Shown one piece after another: positions 29,096-41,969 of a stretch of DNA of 64,000 bases. Each line of letters begins with the position of its first letter. Position 1 is the stretch's first letter. The stretch comes from Verrucosispora sp. WMMD573 (GTDB taxonomy: Bacteria; Actinomycetota; Actinomycetes; Mycobacteriales; Micromonosporaceae), in contig NZ_CP114901.1 of the NCBI RefSeq assembly GCF_027497175.1, positions 4,960,001 through 5,024,000 on the forward strand. The letters are read 5' to 3'. The position numbers and the translations under genes are program-made. Below the pieces are notes generated by a model. It was not told the origin of the DNA. It made no database searches and saw nothing but the letters and a program-made list of their open reading frames with translations.

Positions 29096-31805
29096 CCAGC
29101 ATCGACCTCGGCCACTGTGGTGGCTGTACGGCTTGATCGCGGTCGCCCTCACCAGTCTGGGCGTGGCGGCCGGCAACCTGTTCTTCCGCGGCACCTGGTC
29201 CCTGCTGCTTCCGTACGGCCTGACGACGGCGCGATGCGAGGCGCTGCACCGAGAGTCCCTCGACATGTTCGGTGACTGCGCGGCGGAGCAGCTGCGTGTC
29301 CACGGGCTGGTGGTCGCAGCCGTCGCGCTCGTCCTGCTCGCCGGCACCCTCACGCTGGCGGTGGTCGTACCGTGGTGGGATCTGCGTCGGCTGGGTCGCC
29401 TCGGCCAGCTCGACGTCCCGCCGGCCCAGCAGCGATTCGCCGAGCTGTGCCAGCGGCAGGGGCTGTCGAGGGGACGTACCCCTCGCTTGTGGGTGGCCGG
29501 GCCGGCGGTGCGCCACGCCTTCACCACCGCCCTGCCCGGCCGACGACCCACCGTGGTGGTGCCGGCGCGACTGGCCCTCGACGCCGGTGACCGGTTCGAC
29601 GCGGTCGTCTCCCATGAGATCGCGCATGTGCTGGCCCGCGACGTCAGTCTGGTCTCGACGACCCGAGGTCCGGCATGGTTGGCTCCGCCTGCCGTGGTGC
29701 TGGCCGGCGTTCCCTTTCTGAACCTGTTCGGCGTGACCCCAGGGCGGATCGCGGCACAGCTCGGGGTCGCGCTGCTGGCGGTGGTCGTGACGCTGCTCGC
29801 GGCCGCATTGCTACGGCTGCGCGAGCACGAGGCCGACCGTTACGCCGCGAGCGTGGGCACCGAGGTCGCCCTGACGGCCTCGTTCGCGCGAACGGCGTCG
29901 GCAGCGCGGCATCGACCGTTCGGCTGGGCTCGCCGGATGCTGGCCCGCCATCCCCGACCGGCGGACCGGGTACGCGCGCTACGGCAGCCGGCCCCCGGCT
30001 ACGAGGGCGGCTTCGCGCAGGCGCTGGCGGTCGGCTTCGTCGCCGTCGCCGCTATGTACACCACCCTCGTCATGGCCTCCTTCGGCGATCCACAGTGGTA
30101 CACCTGGGGTAGCGGGATCGTCCCGGTGGTGGCCGGTGTCGCCGTGCTCGGTCTGCTGTTTCCGTCGCTGCTGCGGCGGGCCCGGCTGCCGCACCGGGGG
30201 TGGTGGCGGCCGGTGCTCGGCACCGCTGCCGGAGTTGGCGGCGGAGCGGTGTTCATGCCTGTCGTGTTTCTGTCCGAGCCACTTCGCTACCCGCTGGCAC
30301 AGCCGGGTGAACCGGCGCGTACGGCACTCTCCGTGGTGCTGGTCATGCTTGTCGCGGCCGGGGCGGTCGCGCTCGCCGCCCACCTGGCCGACATGGCGGC
30401 CCGCCGGCAGCGGCCGGTCCACGCTTGGTTGGCCGGTGGCGCGGCCGGGCTGGCCGCCGTCGCGGCGCTCTGGACCGTCGGTGTGGTGGCCGCGGTCCTG
30501 CACGATCTCGACGACCTGCGTTACCTGCTCACCTACGGGCTGGCCAACCAGGCGTGGCCGGCCCTCCTCCTCGGGCCGCTGCCGGTCTACGCGTTGCTGT
30601 CGCCGCGACGCCTGCCCGGAGGACGCCGGTCGTGGCTGGTGGCGTTAGTCGCGGCGGCGCTCGGTGGCGCCGCGGCGATCCTGGTGACGGCGGAGAGCGC
30701 CGACCTGACCGACCAGTTGCGGGCGCAACAGCAACGGTGGTGGCTCTGTGCCGCCGCCGGAGTGGTGGTCCTCGTCGTCGTGACGCTGAGCACCGGCTGG
30801 CCGGACGGCTGGACACGAGGGGTGCTCGCCGCGACCGCGACCACAGTCACGGCCACGGCGGCGCACTACGGGTACGGCCGGCTGACGGACCGGCCCACCG
30901 AACCGGACATGTTCACCAGGGACGTCGCAGTTGGCCCGCTCTGGCTTGGTTACGCGGTGATGCTGCTGGCGGCGCTGCTGATACCGCTGAGCGCCGCGCG
31001 GCGCGGGCCGATGATCACCGAGAGCCCGGGGCGGGGCCGCACCACGCCGGCCTGGCTGGGTACGACAGCCACGACGACCGCGACGGCGGTACTGGTCACC
31101 GCCGTCGCGGTCGTGGTCGTCAATGTCGGCGTGCCCGGTGGCGTCGCCATGAACGCCGGCCAGCGCCGGCTGGCGGATTTCGACCGCCGGTACGAGGTGG
31201 CGCGGCGGGTGCTCACCGCCGAGCAGGCCGACCGGGCTGCCCAGTCCAGCGTGCAGGTGATCCCGTCCAGCTGGGGCGTTGTCGAGTCGGGTCCCGCGGG
31301 TCAGGGCATCGCGTCGGCGCGGGTCGCCGTGTCCGTTCCGGAGTGTGAGCCCCTGGTCAGGGAGCGGTTTCTGACGGTGGGCGAGCCCAACCTGCGCGCC
31401 ACCGGCAAGCAGACCTACACCAGTGAGCCCACGGACGGAGAATTTCCCTACAGCGACCTGACCGTCACCGTCTACGCGTACGACGCTGCGGTCGGCGAAA
31501 CCGTCTTGACGGCTGCCCGGGACGCCCGGCGGGCCTGCCCCTCGTTCACGCTCGACGACACACTGGACGTCGAGGTCCGGGCCGCCACCGCGCCGGGGCT
31601 CGGCGAGTTGAGCTGGCGGTACGACAGCACGATGACAGCTGATCTCGCCGACGGCACCACCGTCACCGCGGCCAACGCGTACGTGATGATGGCGATCGGG
31701 TACGCCGTCGTCACGGTGTTCATCTCTGCCTGGCAGGAGCCGCTGGACGAGCAGCTGCTCCGGCTGGTCCTGGCGACCGTGGAGCACCAGTTGCTCCAAC
31801 CGTGA
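29079..31805 (+). CDS. Multi-spanning M48-family metallopeptidase
   Basis: A 908-residue membrane protein. Two N-terminal membrane helices precede an M48 (Ste24/HtpX-like) peptidase domain, with HEIAH at residues 179-183 and the third zinc ligand probably the glutamate in REHEADRYA. A dozen or so hydrophobic segments follow from about 300 to 690. The last 210 residues form a soluble, probably extracytoplasmic domain. The large membrane portion and tail go well beyond HtpX (about 290 residues). Start ATG 29079 overlaps the small upstream gene. Substrate and role are unknown; membrane protein quality control is the family's usual task. Confidence 0.87.
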   Translation: MTRTPDQHRPRPLWWLYGLIAVALTSLGVAAGNLFFRGTWSLLLPYGLTTARCEALHRESLDMFGDCAAEQLRVHGLVVAAVALVLLAGTLTLAVVVPWWDLRRLGRLGQLDVPPAQQRFAELCQRQGLSRGRTPRLWVAGPAVRHAFTTALPGRRPTVVVPARLALDAGDRFDAVVSHEIAHVLARDVSLVSTTRGPAWLAPPAVVLAGVPFLNLFGVTPGRIAAQLGVALLAVVVTLLAAALLRLREHEADRYAASVGTEVALTASFARTASAARHRPFGWARRMLARHPRPADRVRALRQPAPGYEGGFAQALAVGFVAVAAMYTTLVMASFGDPQWYTWGSGIVPVVAGVAVLGLLFPSLLRRARLPHRGWWRPVLGTAAGVGGGAVFMPVVFLSEPLRYPLAQPGEPARTALSVVLVMLVAAGAVALAAHLADMAARRQRPVHAWLAGGAAGLAAVAALWTVGVVAAVLHDLDDLRYLLTYGLANQAWPALLLGPLPVYALLSPRRLPGGRRSWLVALVAAALGGAAAILVTAESADLTDQLRAQQQRWWLCAAAGVVVLVVVTLSTGWPDGWTRGVLAATATTVTATAAHYGYGRLTDRPTEPDMFTRDVAVGPLWLGYAVMLLAALLIPLSAARRGPMITESPGRGRTTPAWLGTTATTTATAVLVTAVAVVVVNVGVPGGVAMNAGQRRLADFDRRYEVARRVLTAEQADRAAQSSVQVIPSSWGVVESGPAGQGIASARVAVSVPECEPLVRERFLTVGEPNLRATGKQTYTSEPTDGEFPYSDLTVTVYAYDAAVGETVLTAARDARRACPSFTLDDTLDVEVRAATAPGLGELSWRYDSTMTADLADGTTVTAANAYVMMAIGYAVVTVFISAWQEPLDEQLLRLVLATVEHQLLQP

Positions 31806-31836
31806 GCGGCTGTTCCCCCGGTCTCCAGGTGTCGGC

Positions 31837-32109
31837 CCGGACGGCGTGCACGAGATCCGCCGGCTCGATGTCCTTGACCAGGAAGCCGGCGGCACCGGCG
31901 CGCAGCGCGTGGAAGACGTGTTCGTCCAGACCGTAGTTGGTCAGGATGACCACGTGCACGCCGACCAGTGCCGGATCCGCGGCGAGCTGCCGGGTCGTCT
32001 CGATGCCGTCCATGACCGGCATCTGGATGTCGACGAGCGCGATGTCGGGCAGGTGCACCCTGGCCAGGGTCAGCGCCTGCCGGCCGTCGGCGGCCTCGGC
32101 CACCACCAT
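31837..32109 (-). pseudogene. Fragment of a NarL-type response regulator receiver domain
   Basis: About 90 residues match the middle of a receiver domain: VVAEAADGRQALTLAR, the phospho-acceptor Asp in IALVDIQMPVMDGIE, VVILTNYGLDEHVF and GFLVKDIEPADLVHAVR. The first strand with the acidic pair is missing at the 5' side, where the DUF6223 gene begins on the other strand. The DNA-binding domain is missing at the 3' side, where the M48 gene ends. There is no plausible start. It is a remnant cut at both ends. Confidence 0.82.
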
Positions 32110-32512
32110 GATGGCCGTCAAGCTCGTGCTCGCCGACCTCGTGACCGCCCCGGCCGGGGCGGTCGGGGTCGCCGCACCGCCGACCATGTACATCGCTGCT
32201 CACGCAGCGAGCATGAGCGCCGGCCGGATCGGATCGACGGTGGCCGCCCTGTTGGCGCTCGCGGGGGTGGTCGCCGGCGTACGTGCGCTCGTCTCGGGTC
32301 GCCCTCGCACCGGCCGGCCCCGGGGGGCGGGCTTGATCGCCCTGGCTGCCGGGGCGGGCGGGATGGGCCTCGGCGGCCTGGTCGTGCTCAGCTCGGACAG
32401 TGGTATCGGCACCGGCAACGGACGGGGCGGCGGCTACGTAGCGCTGATGGTGGGGCTGATCGCCGTGATTCTCGGTGGGGTCGCGCTGGCCCGCTCCCGG
32501 CCTGCCCGCTGA
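32108..32512 (+). CDS. DUF6223-like small membrane protein
   Basis: A 134-residue protein with a signal-like N-terminus and three hydrophobic segments. The family pattern as I recall it is ASMSAGRIGSTVAALLALAG, then GGLVVLSSDSGIGTGNGRGG and YVALMVGLIAVILGG. Function is not known. The start is uncertain: ATG codons at 32108 and 32111 give a leader as in relatives, but there is no ribosome site because the 5' end lies at the junction with the broken response regulator. ATG 32186 would lose the leader. Confidence 0.6.
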   Translation: MMAVKLVLADLVTAPAGAVGVAAPPTMYIAAHAASMSAGRIGSTVAALLALAGVVAGVRALVSGRPRTGRPRGAGLIALAAGAGGMGLGGLVVLSSDSGIGTGNGRGGGYVALMVGLIAVILGGVALARSRPAR

Positions 32513-32562
32513 CCGGCCGTGGCCGGTTCGACAGGGCTGCGGGTCGCCGTCAGGGGCCTCCG

Positions 32563-33246
32563 TCACTGTGGTGGAGCAGGTACCGTGGTAAGCGTCGGCG
32601 ACCGGTCCAGATGGTCGAGCCGGGCGAGGTCGGCGGTGCCGGCCCGGACCACAGCGGCGGCCAGCGCGATGGTCGCCGGGTCGGTCCCGACCCGCCGCTC
32701 GGCGGTGGCGATCCGCACCGACTGCGTCAGATGCGCCCGCAGGTGCCCGGCGACCAGGTGGTGGAACGTCCGCCCGGTGACCGAGCGCAGCGCGGTCAGT
32801 TCCGCGTCGGTGACCATGCCGGGCATGTCGTGGCCCTCGTGTGGATTGACCACCGGCGCGCCGGAGTCGGCCAACAGCCGTCGGGACCGGGTCAGGTGGG
32901 TACGCTCGCTGGTCCCGATCCGGATGGCGAGCCGACGCCAGGCCGGATCGGTGGTCCGGTCCGGCACCAGATCGAGCATCGGCAGCAGCCGTTCGGCCAT
33001 CGCCACCGACAGTTGCAGCCAGGCGATGTCGGTGGCGCTGAAGTGTCCGGTCGGACCGGGCAGCACCGCGGTGGGCGACCCGACGGCCGAGGGTGGCGAG
33101 GCCGCCGGTGCGAGGGCTGGCGGCGACCCGGTGCTCAGCGGCGCTGGTCCCGTGGCGGTTGGCGTTCCGGTGATCGGCGGTGTTCCGGCGTCGCATCCGG
33201 TGACGAGCAGCAGGGCGGCGAGCAACGCGGCGAGTGGACCTCGCAC
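32563..33246 (-). CDS. DUF305-like lipoprotein
   Basis: A 227-residue predicted lipoprotein. The signal ends in lipobox LVTGC (Cys18), and a Pro/Ser/Thr-rich linker reaches about residue 75. A helical domain resembling DUF305 (ferritin-like, metal-associated) follows. The second half is recognisable in GHDMPGMVTDAELTAL followed by TFHHLVAGHLRAH. The first half lacks the usual MIxHH pair (here WLQLSVAMAERLL), so it is a divergent member. Start GTG 33246 has AGGAGG 4 nt upstream. A large hairpin separates it from the DUF1996 gene upstream. Confidence 0.72.
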   Translation of the reverse strand: MRGPLAALLAALLLVTGCDAGTPPITGTPTATGPAPLSTGSPPALAPAASPPSAVGSPTAVLPGPTGHFSATDIAWLQLSVAMAERLLPMLDLVPDRTTDPAWRRLAIRIGTSERTHLTRSRRLLADSGAPVVNPHEGHDMPGMVTDAELTALRSVTGRTFHHLVAGHLRAHLTQSVRIATAERRVGTDPATIALAAAVVRAGTADLARLDHLDRSPTLTTVPAPPQ

Positions 33247-33265
33247 GCAACCTCCTTCGCGTGCG

Positions 33266-33303
33266 CCCGGCGGCGGGCCGGCACGACCGGCTCCGCCGCC
33301 GGG
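33266..33303 (-). terminator. Hairpin after the DUF1996 gene
   Basis: CCCGGCGGCGG pairs exactly with CCGCCGCCGGG over 16 nt, 15 nt past the DUF1996 stop and just before the DUF305-like gene. Confidence 0.7.
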
Positions 33304-33317
33304 TGTCACCTGTCGAC

Positions 33318-34211
33318 TCAGAGCGGCCTGCCGTCGTGCCCGCACTTGATAACCGGACGGATGCAGTCACGAACGCGGCGGGCCAGCTCCTCCACCGGCC
33401 AGGCGTTGAAGAAGTCACCGTGCATCGTGTAGCCCGGCCCGGAGGCGAGCCGCAGCCGCGACGGGTCACCGTTGACCGGGTACCGCAGCACCTGCCGTAG
33501 CTTCGGCACGTGCACCGGGTGGCTGGCCGGGCAGGCCTGGTTCACCGGGTAGGCCAGGTGGCTCTTGTGGTCCGGCGAGTCGAGGTCGCGGCCGTTCCAG
33601 CACTGCGGAAAGTCCAGGTACGACTCCAGCATGGTGCCGGCCGGGCAGTTGACGAAGTCCTTCGAGGGCGGCACGTGCCCGGCGTGCAGGCAGGACCAGC
33701 GGGCGATGCTGTCGCCCGGTCCGGCGGCCCGGGCGTTTCCGGCGACGAGGCGCAGGCCCAGCGGGAACGGCTGCGTCTGCGCGACGACGTCGGGACGCAC
33801 CCCTTCGCCGAGATAGTAGAAGGTGGCGATGGACGGCTCCACCGGCACGTTGTCGCGGTAGAGGGTCGGGACCCAGTACGACGAGACGTCCACCCGGGGA
33901 TTGCAGGTGGTGGTGGAGCGGACCAGGTCGGGCAGCGTGGTGTGGGCGTTGGTCACCGTGCTACCGAAGAAGCTGTGCATGTGCGAGGCGCCGGGCAGCC
34001 CGGGCAGGACGATGGGGTCGTCCGGGAGCCGGTGGCTGTACGTGCAGTCGGCCGGGAACTCGGCCACCCGGATGGCATTGACGCCCGGGGCGGCGTCGGC
34101 CGGCGCGGTGGTGGCCACGACGTAGCTGCCGAGCAGCACCAGCAGGGCGCCGATCGCGGTGGCGAGGCGTAGCCGGCCGCGGCCGACGGGTTGGGGTGCG
34201 GCGCTTTCCAT
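33318..34211 (-). CDS. Secreted DUF1996 protein
   Basis: A 297-residue secreted protein. A signal peptide (residues 1 to about 41, ending ADA) precedes the domain. The DUF1996 family pattern is clear: CTYSHRLPDDPIVLPG, GASHMHSFFGST, SSYWVPTLY, and the C-terminal CWNGRDLDSPDHKSHLAYP with LRYPVNGDPSRL. Conserved His, Asp and Cys residues suggest a metal-dependent or hydrolytic fold; members in fungi and actinobacteria are often next to carbohydrate-binding modules. Here the GH11 xylanase lies upstream on the same strand. ATG 34211 has AGGAG 7 nt before it. A GAGAGCGCTCTC palindrome lies about 100 nt upstream. Confidence 0.9.
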   Translation of the reverse strand: MESAAPQPVGRGRLRLATAIGALLVLLGSYVVATTAPADAAPGVNAIRVAEFPADCTYSHRLPDDPIVLPGLPGASHMHSFFGSTVTNAHTTLPDLVRSTTTCNPRVDVSSYWVPTLYRDNVPVEPSIATFYYLGEGVRPDVVAQTQPFPLGLRLVAGNARAAGPGDSIARWSCLHAGHVPPSKDFVNCPAGTMLESYLDFPQCWNGRDLDSPDHKSHLAYPVNQACPASHPVHVPKLRQVLRYPVNGDPSRLRLASGPGYTMHGDFFNAWPVEELARRVRDCIRPVIKCGHDGRPL

Positions 34212-34312
34212 CTCATGGCTCCTGTCGGGGAGGGTCAGGGTCCTTCCGGCGCCGCCGCCGTAGACATCGGAGCTTCCCTGGCCGGACTGGTGGTGGGTGC
34301 GGTGCTTATCGA

Positions 34313-34324
34313 GAGAGCGCTCTC
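34313..34324. promoter_or_regulatory. Candidate LacI-type operator upstream of the DUF1996 gene
   Basis: GAGAGCGCTCTC is a perfect 12-nt palindrome with the central AGCGCT typical of LacI-family operators controlling polysaccharide genes in actinomycetes. It lies about 100 nt before the DUF1996 start. Confidence 0.5.
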
Positions 34325-34384
34325 AGACCAGCGTCACCCCAACGTCGATGGATGTCAATACGAACCGCAGTTGCCGGCGACGAC

Positions 34385-34414
34385 GGCGGGCCGACCCCGC
34401 AGGGTCGGCCCGCC
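34385..34414 (-). terminator. Second hairpin after the xylanase gene
   Basis: GGCGGGCCGACCC pairs perfectly with GGGTCGGCCCGCC around a 4-nt CGCA loop. It forms a tandem with the hairpin at 34431-34462. Confidence 0.75.
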
Positions 34415-34430
34415 GAATGCCGATGCCGGC

Positions 34431-34462
34431 GGTGGGATGTCGACCGAGGTCGACATCCCACC
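34431..34462 (-). terminator. First hairpin after the xylanase gene
   Basis: GGTGGGATGTCGACC pairs perfectly with GGTCGACATCCCACC (15 bp, 2-nt centre), 13 nt after the xylanase stop. Confidence 0.8.
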
Positions 34463-34474
34463 CGGCGCACCAGG

Positions 34475-36053
<1,579 letters not shown>

Positions 36054-38330
36054 ATGTCGGCTGAGTCAGCGGGAGCGGGGGGCGAGGCGAGGGCTGAGAA
36101 CCTGGTGCAGTTGCGGGTGCACGGAGTCTCCGCCCCGGCGGCCGACCAGGGGGCGCAACCGCCCGTGCAGGTGGCGGGAGATCGCAACGCCGGCTTCTAC
36201 CGACCCCGATCCGCCGATGCCGAGCGTGACCGGACGGACGCCGGCACCGTGGAGGCGTACCGCTGGAGTGATCTGCCCTCCGGCACCATGACCCGGACCT
36301 TGTCGCTGGTCTTCCTGCTGCCGTTCATGCTGCTCAACGTCGCGGCCTGGATGCGCCCGGGAAATCCCGCCACCGACCCCGCCGTGCGGGCCCTGTGCCG
36401 GGTGCTCGGCCTCACCCTCACGGCGCTGTACGTGCTCACCACCGTCGGAGTGGCGTTGGACCTGATCGCCTGGCAGTGCATGTCCGCCCCGGCCTGTCTG
36501 TCCGGCCGCAGCTGGCTGTCCTGGCTGGGTGGACGACCCACCGGATTGCGGCTGGCGACGCTCGCACTGGTCCCGGCCGCCGCCATCGGGCTGATCTGGT
36601 GGGCCAGCACCCGCCCCGGACGTTCCTTCAACGCGTTCCGTCCTCCGGAGCGCGCCCGGTCCGGGCGCCCGCTGACCATCCTCGGTCAGTGGGACGCTGA
36701 GCCGCTGATGGGACGCCTGCGCTCGATCCACGTCGCCGCGGCGTTCGCCACGCTCGCCGGCAGCCTGCTTGCCGCCCGGGTCGCGCACCCGCAGGGCCCT
36801 GGGCCCCTGACCGTCGCGCTACTGGTCGCCACCGGCGCCGTCCTGAGCACCTGCGTCGTCCTGCTCTGCGTGCCCCCGCTGATCGAGCGGGACCCCACGA
36901 ACCGGCGGCTCGACGGTGTCGCCCGCGCGCTACGGACGCTCACGCTCGGGCTCACCATCGTGGTCGTCGTCGACGTGCTCGCCGCTCCCGCGGCATGGCC
37001 CGAAGAACGCGGCCTGCCCGGCTACGCCCCCACGCTCACCTGGCTGTTCGGTACGCATGCCGGGCTGCTGACCGCGCTGGGCACGGTGCTGTTGTGGCGG
37101 CGGGGCCGGCGGCCGGACCACCGGCCGTCCAGCGTCCTCGGCGCGCTGGCGGCCGCCGCCATCGGGGCGGGCATCGCCGTGGCGTTCTCGGCCGAACTCG
37201 TACATCGGGTGGCCGACCTGCTGGATCGGGGCGCGCCGGCCGCCGACCGCGCCACCGTTCGGCCACCACCCGCTTTCACCTGGGCGATCTACGGTTTCTT
37301 CCGGGCGGTGCTGGTCACGCTGGTGGTCACCGGCCTGGTGATCCTGCTGTCCCGGCGCCGCCGCCTGCGTGCCGCAGCGGTGATCCTGGCGCGCGACTTC
37401 CCGAACCCGTCGGCGGAGGCCGCCGCTCGGCTACGGCAGGTACGGCAGGTCATCGCGCGGGCCCGGTTCACCGAGTGGCTACCGACGCTGGCCGTGGTCT
37501 ACGCCGGCCTCGCCGGGCTCGGCGCGGCAACCACCGTGGTCGACCTGCTGGGGCAGTATCCCGGCGACGTCATCCAGCGGTACGCCCGAGTGCCCGCGGG
37601 CCTGGTCGACTTCGGCATCCGGGTCGGCAGTCTCCTGATCTCGGCGACCGTCCTCGGCCTGGTCGTCGGTGGGATCTTCGCCTATCGAACGCCAGGCTTC
37701 CGGCGGCACGTCGGTGTGCTCTGGGACCTGGCGACGTTCTGGCCCCGCGCGGCCCATCCCTTCGCGCCACCCTGCTACGCCGAGCGGGCCGTTCCGGAGC
37801 TGGCCCGACGCATCACCTACCTGGTGAACAGCGGCAAGATGGTGGTGGTCACCGGGTACAGCCAGGGTTCGGTGCTGGTCGCCGCCACCGTCCTCCAGTT
37901 GGCGCCGCAGGTCAGCGACCGGGTCGCGCTGCTCACTTACAGCTCACCGCTGCGCCGGCTCTACGCCCGGCTCTTTCCCGCGTACATCGACGACGAGATG
38001 CTGCACGAGGTCGGTGACCGGCTCGGCTGGCGGTGGGTGAACCTGTGGCGGGACACCGACCCGATCGGGGGTTGGATCTTCTCTGCCCACCGGACCGACG
38101 TGCCGCCCACCGTCACCGGCCCCTCGGCGACTGTGGACCGACGACTGCGCGACCCGGACGGCCTGGTCGCCCCGCCGGGTGACAGTGTCCCTCCGCCGAT
38201 CCGGGGCCATGCGCCCGACGATTCCGACGAGCCGTTCACGGCAGCGGTACGGGACCTCGTCGAGCGGCTACCCGACCGGCGGCGCACCGGCCCGGCGGAG
38301 GACCCGACCGCGCCGGGGCGGACCACCTGA
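36054..38330 (+). CDS. Large membrane protein with C-terminal lipase-type (GXSXG) domain
   Basis: A 758-residue protein. A soluble N-terminus with VQLRVHGVS comes first, then about ten hydrophobic segments between residues 85 and 565. The C-terminal soluble domain (about 575-740) has VVVTGYSQGSVLVAA, with Ser603 in a GYSQG nucleophile-elbow motif of alpha/beta hydrolases, followed by VALLTYSSPLRRLYARLFPAY. Whether the full triad exists cannot be seen. I know of no assigned function for such proteins in actinobacteria. The ATG at 36054 follows GGAGGG, better than the in-frame codon at 36018. It converges with the PucR-type gene, only 6 nt away. Confidence 0.8.
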   Translation: MSAESAGAGGEARAENLVQLRVHGVSAPAADQGAQPPVQVAGDRNAGFYRPRSADAERDRTDAGTVEAYRWSDLPSGTMTRTLSLVFLLPFMLLNVAAWMRPGNPATDPAVRALCRVLGLTLTALYVLTTVGVALDLIAWQCMSAPACLSGRSWLSWLGGRPTGLRLATLALVPAAAIGLIWWASTRPGRSFNAFRPPERARSGRPLTILGQWDAEPLMGRLRSIHVAAAFATLAGSLLAARVAHPQGPGPLTVALLVATGAVLSTCVVLLCVPPLIERDPTNRRLDGVARALRTLTLGLTIVVVVDVLAAPAAWPEERGLPGYAPTLTWLFGTHAGLLTALGTVLLWRRGRRPDHRPSSVLGALAAAAIGAGIAVAFSAELVHRVADLLDRGAPAADRATVRPPPAFTWAIYGFFRAVLVTLVVTGLVILLSRRRRLRAAAVILARDFPNPSAEAAARLRQVRQVIARARFTEWLPTLAVVYAGLAGLGAATTVVDLLGQYPGDVIQRYARVPAGLVDFGIRVGSLLISATVLGLVVGGIFAYRTPGFRRHVGVLWDLATFWPRAAHPFAPPCYAERAVPELARRITYLVNSGKMVVVTGYSQGSVLVAATVLQLAPQVSDRVALLTYSSPLRRLYARLFPAYIDDEMLHEVGDRLGWRWVNLWRDTDPIGGWIFSAHRTDVPPTVTGPSATVDRRLRDPDGLVAPPGDSVPPPIRGHAPDDSDEPFTAAVRDLVERLPDRRRTGPAEDPTAPGRTT

Positions 38331-38336
38331 ACGCAG

Positions 38337-39518
38337 CTACCCGCCACCCGTGCGACCGGCGACATGGCTGGTCAGCACGACCAGGAGCTCGAATCGGGCG
38401 GCCGGGTCGTCCAGGTCGTCGCCGTACAGGTCACGCAGCCGCTTGAGGCGGTAGCTGACCGTCTGCGGGTGCACGAACAGCTCGGTGGCAACCTCGGCGC
38501 GCGAGCCCCAGTGCCGGAGCCAGGCGTAGAGCGTCGCCACCAGATTCTCCCGCTGCGCGGGGCGCAGGTGCGCCAGCGGCGCGAGGCGGCGGGCGGTGAG
38601 GACCGCCAACGCCCGCTGCTCGCCACGCAGGGTCAGCGTGACCAGGTGGTCGTCGGCGAAGACCGGGCCGCAGGCCGGTCCGACCAGCCCGGCGGCCAGC
38701 TCCGCGAGCCGGACGGCCGCCGGCACCTGCGGCCAGCCCAGTTCCGGGCCGACCACCACCGACCGGCCGACGAACGCCTCGGCCAGGGCGGCCCGAGCCG
38801 CCCGGGTACCCGCGCGCAGCAGCAGCACGGCATCGCGACCACGCTCGATCACCAGGCCGTCCGGGCCGTACCGGAACCGCGCGTCGCGGGCCTGGTCCGG
38901 TGGCAGCAGTACAGGCACCACCGCGTCCAGGTCGGCCCAGCCGATCCGGGCCGCCGCCGACTCGACGGCGCTGGGCAGGCCGTCGCCGCGAAGCAGCAGC
39001 TCGGCGAGGTGCCGACGGCGGTCGCCCTCCCCGGCCTGCTCGCGCAGCTGTAGGGCGTACCCGTCGGTGCTGGCCGCGGCCAGCTCGGCCACGTAGGCGC
39101 TGACCGCGTCGGAGAGGTCGATCAGTTCCTCCGGGTCGATCGGGCGGAGCCGGGCCAGGGACTGCGACGCCGTACGCAACAACAGTCGTGCCGCTGTCCG
39201 CAGCGCGGACAGCAGCGCCTCCGGACCCCGGTCCTCGCGGGCCTCGGCGGCGCCCAATCCGACGAAGACCTCCCGGAACCGGGGCGGCAGCGCCGGCTCC
39301 CCGGTGCCGATGAGGTCGAGGAATCGGTCGAGGGCCACCTGCACGGCGGTGCGTACGTCCCGGGTGAACTTGTCGTCGGCGATGCCGGCGAAGGCGGGGG
39401 TGGTCTCGGTGACGGCGACCGCGACAGCGGCCACGGTGGCCGGCAGATGCGGACGCATCGCGGCGGCCAGATCGGCGGGCAGGTGTCGCCAGGGAGTCGC
39501 GGAAACAGGCGCGATCAC
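38337..39518 (-). CDS. PucR/CdaR-type transcriptional regulator
   Basis: A 393-residue regulator. The C-terminal PucR-type helix-turn-helix (about 325-385) is clear: LYAWLRHWGSRAEVATELFV followed by HPQTVSYRLKRLRDLYGDDL. The middle part resembles the GGDEF-like region of CdaR-type regulators (AALAEAFVGRSVVVGPELG). Members control purine, sugar-acid or amino-acid breakdown in response to a metabolite. It is divergent from the aldolase-aminotransferase, kinase and aquaporin genes, with 158 nt between starts, and is the likely regulator of that locus (inference). Confidence 0.9.
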   Translation of the reverse strand: MIAPVSATPWRHLPADLAAAMRPHLPATVAAVAVAVTETTPAFAGIADDKFTRDVRTAVQVALDRFLDLIGTGEPALPPRFREVFVGLGAAEAREDRGPEALLSALRTAARLLLRTASQSLARLRPIDPEELIDLSDAVSAYVAELAAASTDGYALQLREQAGEGDRRRHLAELLLRGDGLPSAVESAAARIGWADLDAVVPVLLPPDQARDARFRYGPDGLVIERGRDAVLLLRAGTRAARAALAEAFVGRSVVVGPELGWPQVPAAVRLAELAAGLVGPACGPVFADDHLVTLTLRGEQRALAVLTARRLAPLAHLRPAQRENLVATLYAWLRHWGSRAEVATELFVHPQTVSYRLKRLRDLYGDDLDDPAARFELLVVLTSHVAGRTGGG

Positions 39519-39676
39519 CCGGCGATTTTGTCACGACAGGATAGAAACGGCGGCGGTTCTCGCTGCCGGCGGGACGGTGATTCGGTCCGCCCAGCCGCGC
39601 GACGATGAAGCCGACCGGCGACCGGACCGAGCGGGGTGACCGCCCGGCGGCCGACGAACCGACGGAGGAGTACGCC

Positions 39677-41965
<2,289 letters not shown>

Positions 41966-41969
41966 TCCG

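Noticed and set aside
31472..33469. 665-codon minus-strand frame covering the response-regulator relic
   Set aside because: Out of phase with the receiver remnant and the DUF305-like gene; Arg/Pro-rich and crosses several genes.
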